A stretch of 36,807 bases of DNA. Origin: a virus. Below are positions 27,164-34,025 of this stretch, one piece after another. The position numbers and the translations under genes are program-made. Where the stretch lies: positions 1 to 36,807 of the IMG/VR virus record IMGVR_UViG_3300021197_000278; one strand, given 5' to 3'. Every line of letters begins with the position of its first letter. The stretch's first letter is position 1. A model generated the notes under the pieces. The model saw only the letters and a list, made by a program, of their open reading frames with translations, was not told where the DNA came from and searched no databases.

Positions 27164-28989
27164 TCGCAATCTCCGTAGGATTTACCTACGCCCGACTCAC
27201 AATCAATTGGTAACCCATCAGCCCAATTAGGTAACCACCGCATACAACCTTCTATATACGTTCTAGCTTCATCTAATTCTTCTTCGGGCACACAACATAC
27301 AACTGAGTCATGTACTGTTAGAACAACCTTATACCTCTTAGCAATTTTTAACATCTGCTCCCCGATTATGCAACGGGCTACGGCTTGGCATACATTCTCT
27401 ATTACCTTACCACCGTATATACGAGTTGGGCCTCGTCGGGTACGGTAAGTGTATTCCATCCCCTGCTCATTTAACTTACCTTGCAAACCATCATACCGCA
27501 TGAGTAACCCTGAAGGTAAAACTATGGCGTTGTTGTCAGGGATTATCTCTATCACCCCTGAACGCCCTAGTTCAGTCTTATTCTTACTTGCCATATTCTC
27601 TAGTGTAAATGCGGCGTCGTGCCACAAAGTAGTGATACTAAAATTTGTTTCTCTGTAGATGTTGATTACGCGGCGGGCTTCATCCAGCTCCATATCAAAC
27701 CCAAATGACTGTAACTGGTCCTTGAAGCGCACTGCTCCCATACCGTAACCGGCACCGAGTATGGTTGTTTTACCTACAAACCGCTGGTCTTTGGTTACAT
27801 CTTCTTCTCGGTTGACGCCATATATTGACATCGCCATCTTCTTATACACATCGTCACCTACACGAAACGCCTCAGTGAGGTCATCTTGTCCAGCCAACCA
27901 TGACAGTACGCGTGCTTCAATCTGGCTTGAGTCGCAGTCGATCAGTATATGCCCGTCAGGGGCGATCATACTTTTCTTTAATTTCTTACCGTTCGGGCCT
28001 CGACTAGGTAGGTTTTGCAGATTGATCTTGTCAGCGCCACCCCAACGTCCGGTATGCGCCGCATAATACTTTACAGGTACAGGTAACAACCCACGCTTTG
28101 CTATGTCGATAAACCGTTGCGTACGTGTCTCTTCAAGAGTGCTCTTGTTGCCAAGCCTAGCATTGACGAGCGCCTGTACCCGCACATCTTCATGTTCCAG
28201 CAGTGCCTTGAACGCTTCATCAGATTTGGCAAATGCGAATGTTTCTTTGCCTGTTGTGGGACTCTTCTTCATCGGAGGTATCACACCTACCCCCTCAAGT
28301 AATTCGGCGAACTTAGGGTTACTCATAAGGTCTTTCTTAACTACGCCTGCGTCTTCCAGTAACCTGTCTTTGATATCTTTGGTGTCTTCGAGGTGTTGTT
28401 CGAGCAGACCTAGATCAAGATCTAACATTGGTTCGATGAACATACGGAGGGTCAGATCTATAATCTTTAGTTCTTGTCGTGGAAACTGCTTACCCATACG
28501 ACCAAACAATTTATATGTAAGCTCCACATCGTTAATGCAATAGTCGCCGTACCTTGATAATTCGTTTGTGTTAAAGTCTAAACGCTTCTTACCCAACGCA
28601 TCTAAAACTTCGGTACCTTTAACTCCGAGTTTGTATCGTTCGGCCATTGCCTTGAGGCTTCCCCCAGCCTCCACCCCGTGTATAGCGCGGCCAATGCACA
28701 AAGTGTCAGCCCACACCCTAGGATGAATATCAAATAGCCAAGACAATATAGCACCATCAAACATGGTGTTATGAGCCAGTACCATAGAGTTTCCCCAATC
28801 AAACTCCGAAAAATATTCTTTAAGTTGTTCATGCGTGCCACTCGCCCATTCGGTACCTCCGTTGTTGACCTTTACACCAACACCTATAACCTCGAAACGT
28901 GGGTCACGTATGTAGGCTTCTGTTGTCATTTTACTCAGAGAAAACGTCTTATCATAGTACGTCTCGAAGTCTACTGTTATGAGATCCAT
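27160..28989 (-). CDS. DNA polymerase, family A, with 3'-5' exonuclease
   Basis: 609 residues; the phage replicative polymerase. The N-terminal DnaQ-like proofreading domain has ExoI VDFETYYD (D7, E9), ExoII LAHNTMFD (D78) and ExoIII YGDYCINDVELTY (D154). The polymerase domain has HTGRWGG...INLQNLPSR (312-330), motif A IDCDSSQIEARVL (D351/D353, E358), motif B QRFVGKTTILGAGYGMG (about 402-418) and motif C LTVHDSVV (H560, D561). Motif C has Ser where Pol I and T7 have Glu (HDE). No 5' nuclease domain. Shorter than T7 gp5 (704 aa). ATG at 28989 follows a stem-loop gap with AGG upstream. Confidence 0.92.
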   Translation of the reverse strand: MDLITVDFETYYDKTFSLSKMTTEAYIRDPRFEVIGVGVKVNNGGTEWASGTHEQLKEYFSEFDWGNSMVLAHNTMFDGAILSWLFDIHPRVWADTLCIGRAIHGVEAGGSLKAMAERYKLGVKGTEVLDALGKKRLDFNTNELSRYGDYCINDVELTYKLFGRMGKQFPRQELKIIDLTLRMFIEPMLDLDLGLLEQHLEDTKDIKDRLLEDAGVVKKDLMSNPKFAELLEGVGVIPPMKKSPTTGKETFAFAKSDEAFKALLEHEDVRVQALVNARLGNKSTLEETRTQRFIDIAKRGLLPVPVKYYAAHTGRWGGADKINLQNLPSRGPNGKKLKKSMIAPDGHILIDCDSSQIEARVLSWLAGQDDLTEAFRVGDDVYKKMAMSIYGVNREEDVTKDQRFVGKTTILGAGYGMGAVRFKDQLQSFGFDMELDEARRVINIYRETNFSITTLWHDAAFTLENMASKNKTELGRSGVIEIIPDNNAIVLPSGLLMRYDGLQGKLNEQGMEYTYRTRRGPTRIYGGKVIENVCQAVARCIIGEQMLKIAKRYKVVLTVHDSVVCCVPEEELDEARTYIEGCMRWLPNWADGLPIDCESGVGKSYGDCE

Positions 28990-29016
28990 AATATACCTAG
29001 TAATAAGTTAATAAAT

Positions 29017-29033
29017 GGGGGCTTCGCACCCCC
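29017..29033 (-). terminator. G5/C5 hairpin upstream of DNA polymerase, possible terminator
   Basis: On the - strand GGGGG-TGCGAAG-CCCCC is followed by ATTTATTAACTTATT, a fairly T-rich run. It sits between the stop of the HTH-DUF6378-like gene (29096) and the polymerase ATG (28989). It could end or attenuate transcripts before the polymerase or mark a processing site. The stem is only 5 bp of pure G-C pairs, so efficiency is uncertain. I see no gene in the surrounding 106 bases. Confidence 0.45.
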
Positions 29034-29095
29034 TCGGTGTCAGTTATACTTACGTTCTCGTCTGCTTTAACACACTGGAAAGTTCTGACCTATTC

Positions 29096-29671
29096 TCATT
29101 GCAGGTTAGCGATCTCACCGCCGCACGCGAAATACCCTGCACCATCAACCCAATTGTCGATATGGTTAGGGTTCTGCTTGATTCTCGCTACCTTGAGCAA
29201 CGCCATCATCACTGCTACATCGTGAGCTTTGACGGGTGTGCCTAGGTGCACTGACCAATATTGAGCAATACGTGAAAAGTTATCCTCCGCATCGCCATGA
29301 TCTGCTTGTCTGTCCTTGGTAATGTAGGCTTTCGCTACATCTAACAGGTTACCTCTTGTTGCCAACGGTTGAGGGGTTAGGTCGTTATGTTCCTCATAAC
29401 TTGTTTGTACCTCTGCACTTACTCCAGTGGTCGGTACCAATACCGACGTTGTGTGTTCCTGTTGTGCACTGTTTTCCAGACTCGCTACCGACACTGATGC
29501 TCTTCGTTCCGCGTCTAATTCAACCAACGCCGCATGGCGTTCATCTTCCCTAGCCTGACTACGAACCAAGTATACCAATGCATCACTACACTTAGCTGCT
29601 TTTGCTACCCGTGACACTCTCCACTTCGGGTGCTTCGCCATTACCTCAAGTACCTTCTCTCTTTTACTCAC
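29096..29671 (-). CDS. HTH plus DUF6378-like domain protein
   Basis: 191 residues in two parts. Residues 1-50 (VLEVMAKHPKWRVSRVAKAAKCSDALVYLVRSQA) look like a small HTH. After a Ser/Thr/Gln-rich linker, residues about 108-188 (LLDVAKAYITKDRQADHGD, FSRIAQYWSVHLG, VAVMMALLKVARI, DNWVDGAGYFACGGEIA) match my memory of DUF6378, an all-helical phage domain of unknown activity; the acidic residues set in helices recall MazG-type pyrophosphatases, but this is only a suggestion. Start is GTG at 29671 with AGGAG six bases upstream. The fusion to an HTH is unusual. Confidence 0.65.
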   Translation of the reverse strand: MSKREKVLEVMAKHPKWRVSRVAKAAKCSDALVYLVRSQAREDERHAALVELDAERRASVSVASLENSAQQEHTTSVLVPTTGVSAEVQTSYEEHNDLTPQPLATRGNLLDVAKAYITKDRQADHGDAEDNFSRIAQYWSVHLGTPVKAHDVAVMMALLKVARIKQNPNHIDNWVDGAGYFACGGEIANLQ

Positions 29672-29680
29672 ATCCTTCTC

Positions 29681-29998
29681 CTAAAAATCGAACTCATATT
29701 GGTTCGGGTCATTAGACTTAGCCCCTAGTAGGAACATCACGTCAGTCCAGTTGCTCTCGTTTATCACGACGGCAACACCACCCACGGCAGCGATATCATC
29801 GAGATTCTTTTGCTGTAAAGCTGTTGGTGTGTTCTTCCCAGCCTTACATTCAATTCCAAAAAACTTACCGTTGTAGCACCCAACAATATCGGGAACGCCG
29901 CTCTTACCGTACCCACCCGTTGCGGGAAAGAAGTAGTAGGCACCGATCAATTTGAGCTGCTCGGTCACCTTACGTTTCACTTTGGCTTCTGGGGTCAT
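29681..29998 (-). CDS. VRR-NUC domain nuclease
   Basis: 105 residues, a stand-alone VRR-NUC (PD-(D/E)XK superfamily), the type related to Holliday-junction resolvase-like folds and the FAN1 nuclease domain. Catalytic pattern: E4 (TPEAKVKRKV), PDIVG (D37), GIECKAGK (E50, K52) and TALQQKNL (Q62/Q63). The helical YFFPATGGYGKSGVPD segment is typical. Likely resolves branched DNA or processes replication intermediates. The ATG has AGGAG five bases upstream. An 18-bp palindrome (30043-30060) lies 44 bases before the start, so its expression may be regulated through that element. Confidence 0.85.
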   Translation of the reverse strand: MTPEAKVKRKVTEQLKLIGAYYFFPATGGYGKSGVPDIVGCYNGKFFGIECKAGKNTPTALQQKNLDDIAAVGGVAVVINESNWTDVMFLLGAKSNDPNQYEFDF

Positions 29999-30042
29999 GC
30001 GTTCTCCTTGGGAACTGGTATCATGTCATGCAGAAATTAAAT

Positions 30043-30060
30043 GTTAGGGAGTTCCCTAAC
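30043..30060. repeat. 18-bp palindrome copy 1
   Basis: GTTAGGGA-GT-TCCCTAAC on the + strand: perfect 8-bp arms around a 2-bp centre. It is one of four copies in the window. It lies between the 41-aa gene (stop at 30064) and the VRR-NUC start (29998). As RNA it could form a 7-bp stem with a 4-base loop. Candidate operator or mRNA hairpin. It lacks the AACANGTTTTGG flank seen beside the other copies. Confidence 0.85.
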
Positions 30061-30063
30061 AAT

Positions 30064-30189
30064 CTACTCATCCTCTATTTTTTGTTCGACCAATTTAAAT
30101 AATCGATCAATGTTATTGCTGATGTCTTCAAGACTACGTGCCATGTTCTCCACAGCACGCACCAAGTTTTCAGTCTGTTCGTCGTTCAT
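30064..30189 (-). CDS. Small helical protein (41 aa), unknown
   Basis: ATG at 30189, TAG at 30064-30066, with AGGA seven bases upstream. The product (MNDEQTENLVRAVENMARSL ...) is one long amphipathic helix with Leu/Ile/Val at heptad spacing (LVRAVENMARSLEDISNNI), so a short coiled coil or docking helix is likely. No Cys, no membrane segment. It sits between two reliably called genes in the same orientation, and its length and ribosome site look genuine. Function unknown. Confidence 0.6.
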   Translation of the reverse strand: MNDEQTENLVRAVENMARSLEDISNNIDRLFKLVEQKIEDE

Positions 30190-30198
30190 TGGTAGTCC

Positions 30199-30459
30199 TC
30201 ATTGATAAACCCAAAATGTATTCTCGCTGATACGTTTACCTATACCTTCAACAGGCACGGTCGGTGGGTCAGTAGAAGTCATCATCAGTAGGGCAACCTT
30301 CTCTTGCATCCACTGCGGCAACTTCTCTAACCCACTATACGTGTCTTCTACGTCACTGTCAAGACAATACATTCCAATACATTGCACTCGCACACAATTT
30401 TTTCCATCGTCTACCATGACACGGTACATTGTGTCGTATCCGTCATCATTGGTTGACAT
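30199..30459 (-). CDS. Unknown small protein sharing a C-terminal module with its neighbour
   Basis: 86 residues from the ATG at 30459 (MSTNDDGYDTMYRV...), chosen because GGAG lies six bases upstream; an earlier in-frame start at 30474 adds five residues. The end (LPQWMQEKVALLMM, then VEGIGKRISENTFWVYQ) aligns with the end of the next upstream gene (LPEFLSGKLSVLMM, EGVGIRMNDGVFYVNQ), so the two share a C-terminal module, probably after duplication. The start overlaps the neighbour's stop region. No known domain; function unknown. Confidence 0.6.
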   Translation of the reverse strand: MSTNDDGYDTMYRVMVDDGKNCVRVQCIGMYCLDSDVEDTYSGLEKLPQWMQEKVALLMMTSTDPPTVPVEGIGKRISENTFWVYQ

Positions 30460-31345
30460 AAAACACTCCGTCATTCATACGGATACCTACGCCTTCCACG
30501 TATTGATCTAGATCGCACATCATCAGCACTGACAACTTACCCGATAGAAACTCAGGCAACGTATCAGAAGTGTATCGTTTGGTGGGATCGGGGGATATCT
30601 TATACCGCCATGTATTGTGAGCTTCTGTCACTAGGTGCGTATCGAACACTTGCTCATCGTTGAGCATATAGGCACGGACGTAATACATGTTAATGTCCGT
30701 TGCTTGCAGGTTGTACTCGTCAACCTCACTTATAAAAGAAGTTACCTTACTGCCGAAATCGGCATCCACGAACTCATAACCACTACTGACCAGCGCACTC
30801 AACTCTGTGTATAACTGTTTGTGTCCTGTAACAGAGGACTGCGCTTCGTTAACTTTGTTCTTATTTGCGTAGTCATTCTGGGACACTTTATTAGCCACAT
30901 CATACGCAAACAACTTAGCCAGTTCTTCTGGACGGTATGGTCGTAGGTGTGCCAGCGCATTCTTTATCGCACGCTTGGGGTTCGTGCTCATCAGCATGTT
31001 GTGTTGGAAATTGTAATCTGCATACTTATCGTTCGTGATGGTGTGAGAGTACACCCCGATAGTGTTGTGTATAGCTCCTCCCTCAAGGCGATAATCGCCG
31101 CATCCAACCCAACCCATCGCATATAGATCGCTTGGAAGATACACGTATACCTTTGTGCCGCTGTTCAAATCTCTGGCGAACTTGCACGTTGGTAACTTCT
31201 TCATGAGTCCTAACAAGAACTCCTCCCACCTGTCGTTGTCTTCACTGTCATCAAACAGACGTAGCTTCTGCACTTCCTTGATTTCTGGTGTTACTTCTAA
31301 ACAACGCGCTTCTATCTCTGAAACTAACTTTCTTTTTATACCCAT
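30446..31345 (-). CDS. Unknown phage protein (299 aa)
   Basis: 299 residues: a helical N-terminus, a middle with YVYLPSDLYAMGWVGCGDYR, and a helical region (RAIKNALAHLRPYRPEELAKL). It ends with the LPEFLSGKLSVLMM ... EGVGIRMNDGVFYVNQ module shared with the following small gene. No catalytic motif recognised. A clean AGGAGG five bases before the ATG supports the start. It is of the type of long-standing hypothetical phage genes lying just outside replication clusters. A host-interaction function is possible, but nothing in the sequence shows it. Confidence 0.65.
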   Translation of the reverse strand: MGIKRKLVSEIEARCLEVTPEIKEVQKLRLFDDSEDNDRWEEFLLGLMKKLPTCKFARDLNSGTKVYVYLPSDLYAMGWVGCGDYRLEGGAIHNTIGVYSHTITNDKYADYNFQHNMLMSTNPKRAIKNALAHLRPYRPEELAKLFAYDVANKVSQNDYANKNKVNEAQSSVTGHKQLYTELSALVSSGYEFVDADFGSKVTSFISEVDEYNLQATDINMYYVRAYMLNDEQVFDTHLVTEAHNTWRYKISPDPTKRYTSDTLPEFLSGKLSVLMMCDLDQYVEGVGIRMNDGVFYVNQ

Positions 31346-31366
31346 GTCGTCCTCCTACAGACTTAG

Positions 31367-31765
31367 TTAAACTGCTAATCCTACTGCTACTCCAACAATC
31401 CCATGATTCATTATCACGACCATATTGTTACAGGTCATGGGTAACGTATCTTCATGGGGGTGTGTTTGCGTACGGTGCTTGGTTGTTGTCACCGTAATCT
31501 TCTCGATGTTCTCATACCACGTACCGTTCTCCCAAATGAATAGCGGGAAGTGGTCACCATACGATGTCACGACGTACCGACCATACCGCCACTCTCCGTA
31601 TAAGTTGTTACCGCGAAACTTCTCACGTTTCTGCACGTACTGCCGCGCTGTTACGTTAGTTATTCTCTTCATACCGAACCTTCTCCTTAGTTGATTAGCC
31701 TGTTCAGCGCCTTTTTTCTGTCGCTCATACCGCAACCGATCACGATCTGTCAGCATTATGCTCAC
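31367..31765 (-). CDS. Unknown basic protein (132 aa)
   Basis: 132 residues, basic N-terminus (RDRLRYERQKKGAEQANQLRRRFGMKRITN), then a beta-rich body (YGEWRYGRYVVTSYGDHFPLFIWENGTWYENIEKITVTTTKH) like a small beta-barrel or SH3-like fold, and a hydrophobic C-terminal run (NMVVIMNHGIVGVAVGLAV) that could be a membrane or core helix. The GTG at 31765 has GGAG seven bases upstream and overlaps the neighbouring gene; an ATG at 31756 in frame is spaced less well. Function unknown. Confidence 0.55.
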   Translation of the reverse strand: MSIMLTDRDRLRYERQKKGAEQANQLRRRFGMKRITNVTARQYVQKREKFRGNNLYGEWRYGRYVVTSYGDHFPLFIWENGTWYENIEKITVTTTKHRTQTHPHEDTLPMTCNNMVVIMNHGIVGVAVGLAV

Positions 31766-31970
31766 TTTGTTTCTCCTTCCATCGTTTGATTAAGGCCGAT
31801 ACTGTTGAAGCGGATAGCCCCACTACCCTAGCGATATGCCTCGCACTCCACCCTCGGTTGAAACACCGATCAAAGATTGCTTCTTCTAATGCCTCACGGG
31901 TAGCGTACTTGCCACTACTCAGGGGTCTACCCTTCTTCATGGGTTTGGTTGATTGGGGGTGTCGCTCCAT
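31740..31970 (-). CDS. HTH DNA-binding protein (76 aa)
   Basis: 76 residues: basic start (MERHPQSTKPMKKGRPL), then an HTH (EEAIFDRCFNRGWSARHIARVVGLSASTVSALIKRW) of the resolvase/homeodomain-like HTH type (helix ARHIARVV, turn GLS, recognition helix ASTVSALIKRW). Likely a small transcriptional regulator; the palindromes nearby are possible targets. GGAG eight bases before the ATG. It overlaps both neighbours (44 bases with the gene upstream, 26 with the GTG start downstream). Confidence 0.7.
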   Translation of the reverse strand: MERHPQSTKPMKKGRPLSSGKYATREALEEAIFDRCFNRGWSARHIARVVGLSASTVSALIKRWKEKQSEHNADRS

Positions 31971-32148
31971 TTAGATATCTCCTTTCGTCCTCTTGTGCAG
32001 CTATTTCATTTTCTAAAATGTCCCAATTAGATTCGTAGGCAGCATCCCAGTTATCCCAATACCCATTTGCTATATCTTCGTTTGCCATGATGACAGCCAT
32101 GCGGTTAATGCAGGGTTCGTGATTAAACGGTAAACATAATTGTTTCAT
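31927..32148 (-). CDS. Unknown small acidic protein (73 aa)
   Basis: About 73 residues, acidic and aromatic (NGYWDNWDAAYESNWDILENEIAAQEDE). Preceded by a strong AGGAGG eight bases before the ATG at 32148, which decides the start over the GTG three bases earlier. The last 14 codons overlap the following HTH gene in another frame. The repeated Trp-Asp pattern (YWDNWDAAY, SNWD) suggests a small phage accessory protein, possibly a DNA-mimic or inhibitor type, but that is only speculation from charge. No homology recognised. Confidence 0.55.
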   Translation of the reverse strand: MKQLCLPFNHEPCINRMAVIMANEDIANGYWDNWDAAYESNWDILENEIAAQEDERRYLNGATPPINQTHEEG

Positions 32149-32173
32149 CACTACTGCCTCCTATAGTTGGTTT

Positions 32174-32190
32174 GGGGGTGACGCTCCCCC
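32174..32190 (-). promoter_or_regulatory. G5/C5 hairpin between the VWA gene and downstream small genes
   Basis: On the - strand GGGGG-AGCGTCA-CCCCC, in the 73-base gap after the VWA gene. Like the stems at 18895 and 29017, it has G5/C5 arms. No U-tract follows (AAACCAAC), so a processing or stabilising stem is more likely than a terminator. Confidence 0.4.
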
Positions 32191-32221
32191 ATCGTATAGA
32201 TTGTCTCAGTCATGTCCTTCC

Positions 32222-33406
32222 TCATAACTTGTTTCTGGCAATGTGCACAGTCTTACCACAGTCGGGCTTGGCCTGCTCGAAGTCGTAGATCGCCCACAGT
32301 ATGGGACATGTCCACGTACCCCAGTCGTACACGTACCCATCGGTAAACACGACCACAGCTTGCGGGTTTATCTTGTGCTCGGTCATGTACTCGGACACAC
32401 AACTCACATCGGTACCACCGCCACCCGCTGGCTTGGTGCTTTGCACTAGGGTATCGGTTTCGGCATGGTCGTATGTCTCATCGGCGCATACCTTGGTATC
32501 CCAATACAACAACCGGATGCGGTCAGGGTTCACGGTGTCACACACTGACTTGATCTCGGACAGGAACGTAGTCAACTCACGCTGACCGATAGACGCTGAC
32601 GTATCAATGGCAATCACCAACTCACCCACCTGCTGACTGATACCGCTGGGCATGTACACACCGGATGATAGGAACTTGCGATTGGGTCGTGACCATGTTG
32701 AAAAGTCATTACCAGCACACGTCGTACTGATGAACTCACGCAGCACATCACGCCAATCGATCTGCGGTTTGAGTAACTCCTCAAGCGCACGGGCACCACC
32801 ACTACCCAGCTTACCGGCAACAAGAACACCTTGACGTATTGCCTCCTCAACCTCACGTTCAAGGTCACCCTTCTCCTCCTCGCTCAACTGCTCGGCATCC
32901 TCCCAACCGTGATCGTCAAGACTGTCACCCACACCACGCCCATCATCACCTTCGGGTAGCGAGTCATAGATCTTGTGGAACACTTGGGCGCTGTCCATGT
33001 TGCGATACTGTGCGTCGAGCAATCCCACATCGGGCATCTTGATGAACCCTGTACCACCATCACCGTCAACCAACTGTATGTTGATCACGTAGTCACACGC
33101 AGCATTGGCTATCTGTGGATGTTTCTTGTAGAGATGTTTCCACGTAGTCAGGTGCTGGTACATCTTGTGATAACACTCGTGCAGTATCAGGAACCGCAAC
33201 TCGGCATCGTTGAGACCATCGACAAACGCTCGGCCATACATTTCGTCACGCCCATTGGTACACGCGGTGGGGACGGTATCATCTACCGTCCGGTCACCAA
33301 TCATCAGCACGCTGGATAAACCTACGTACTTGTCATGCGCCATGATAGACATGACGGCTTTTTGTAACCGCTGTTCGGCGGTCAACGCTTGGTTAAGTGC
33401 TAACAT
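32222..33406 (-). CDS. Metallopeptidase-like / VWA domain protein (DUF2201-like)
   Basis: 394 residues. The N-terminal domain has RFLILHECYHKMYQH (HExxH at 76-80, plus H85) followed by NAACDYVINIQLVD (D105), as in the putative metallopeptidase domain of DUF2201-type proteins. The C-terminal VWA-like domain has the MIDAS metal site: AIDTSASIG (D268, S270, S272), GGGGTDVS (T332, D333) and FTDG (D356). The middle (about 150-195) is acidic. The family pairs with MoxR AAA+ ATPases, present two genes upstream here; the pair is thought to act as a metal-dependent chaperone/protease-like system, but activity here is not shown. The ATG overlaps the preceding stop region. Confidence 0.8.
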   Translation of the reverse strand: MLALNQALTAEQRLQKAVMSIMAHDKYVGLSSVLMIGDRTVDDTVPTACTNGRDEMYGRAFVDGLNDAELRFLILHECYHKMYQHLTTWKHLYKKHPQIANAACDYVINIQLVDGDGGTGFIKMPDVGLLDAQYRNMDSAQVFHKIYDSLPEGDDGRGVGDSLDDHGWEDAEQLSEEEKGDLEREVEEAIRQGVLVAGKLGSGGARALEELLKPQIDWRDVLREFISTTCAGNDFSTWSRPNRKFLSSGVYMPSGISQQVGELVIAIDTSASIGQRELTTFLSEIKSVCDTVNPDRIRLLYWDTKVCADETYDHAETDTLVQSTKPAGGGGTDVSCVSEYMTEHKINPQAVVVFTDGYVYDWGTWTCPILWAIYDFEQAKPDCGKTVHIARNKL

Positions 33407-34014
33407 CTATCTTCCCCTAGTTCTGATAACAACTTATTGAGCGCGATATGGATACCTCTCACCTCCGCTTCCAGATCTGCTACCCGTGCTTCAAGTGACT
33501 TATCGCCATGACGCAACCTACTCCACCACCCTTGCCGCTTCATTAGTTGCTTGGGCTTTACCGTTGGTTTGTTAGGGACTTCCCTAACAGGTTTTGGTTT
33601 GGTAACAGGTTTTGGTTTGGTAACAGGTTTTGGTTTGAACAAATCCATCTGTGGGGGGAGCTTGGTTTGCTGACTTTTTATACCCTGCAGCTGGCCGGTC
33701 TGACGTAGGTTGTATGCTCGCATCTGCGCTGCCTTGGCGGTACGCCCTAATGCGAAACCTATATCATCATAAGAATCACCCCACTCGTACATATCTATCA
33801 ATGTGGCGTCCTCTTCAGCAGTCCAAGAATCACTCTTGAGTCTCCTACTCCCATGTCCAGTACTGGCACGTAACTTACTCAATCTGCTCGATACCGCAAA
33901 TTCGCTACGTCCTAACTTCTTCCGTATATAGGAATTGGTTTTGCCGTTCTGGTAATACCACAGTAACATTGCCTCTTCTTGCTCAGTCCAACTTTTGTTT
34001 TCTCGCTTGTCCAT
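33400..34014 (-). CDS. Double SANT/Myb-like DNA-binding protein
   Basis: 204 residues. Two tandem SANT/Myb-like HTH repeats: SWTEQEEAMLLWYYQNGKT...IRKKLGRSEFAVSSRLSKL (about 7-50) and SWTAEEDATLIDMYEWGDSYDDIGFALGRTAKAAQMRAYNLRQ (about 62-105). Then a Lys-Pro linker (PKPVTKPKPVTKPKPV, coded by an 18-bp DNA repeat) that contains one of the palindrome copies, and a C-terminal coiled coil (SLEARVADLEAEVRGIHIALNKLLSE). Likely a dimeric DNA-binding regulator sitting between the MoxR and VWA genes. ATG at 34014 has GGAG seven bases upstream. The longer frame to 34068 is rejected because it overlaps the ATPase. Confidence 0.72.
   Translation of the reverse strand: MDKRENKSWTEQEEAMLLWYYQNGKTNSYIRKKLGRSEFAVSSRLSKLRASTGHGSRRLKSDSWTAEEDATLIDMYEWGDSYDDIGFALGRTAKAAQMRAYNLRQTGQLQGIKSQQTKLPPQMDLFKPKPVTKPKPVTKPKPVREVPNKPTVKPKQLMKRQGWWSRLRHGDKSLEARVADLEAEVRGIHIALNKLLSELGEDRC
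33571..33588. repeat. 18-bp palindrome copy 2, inside a gene
   Basis: GTTAGGGA-CT-TCCCTAAC, with the same 8-bp arms as the other copies and a different centre. It is embedded in the coding sequence of the SANT-like protein, encoding its Val-Pro-Asn-Lys linker. It runs straight into an 18-bp tandem repeat, whose first unit continues the AACANGTTTTGG flank found beside copies 3 and 4. Confidence 0.85.
33586..33639. repeat. 18-bp tandem repeat, three units
   Basis: Three units of AACAGGTTTTGGTTTGGT (33586-33603, 33604-33621, 33622-33639, the last ending AA), encoding a Lys-Pro-Lys-Pro-Val-Thr linker on the - strand. The unit resembles the right flank of palindrome copies 3 and 4, so the array may have grown from that flank. 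Confidence 0.9.
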
Positions 34015-34025
34015 CTTCCTGCTCC

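Noticed and set aside
28602-28841. 79-aa frame inside the polymerase gene with hydrophobic, membrane-like segments (holin-like)
   Set aside because: It lies within the well-conserved exonuclease domain in another frame, with no strong ribosome site; the hydrophobic look is a common by-product of out-of-frame reading.
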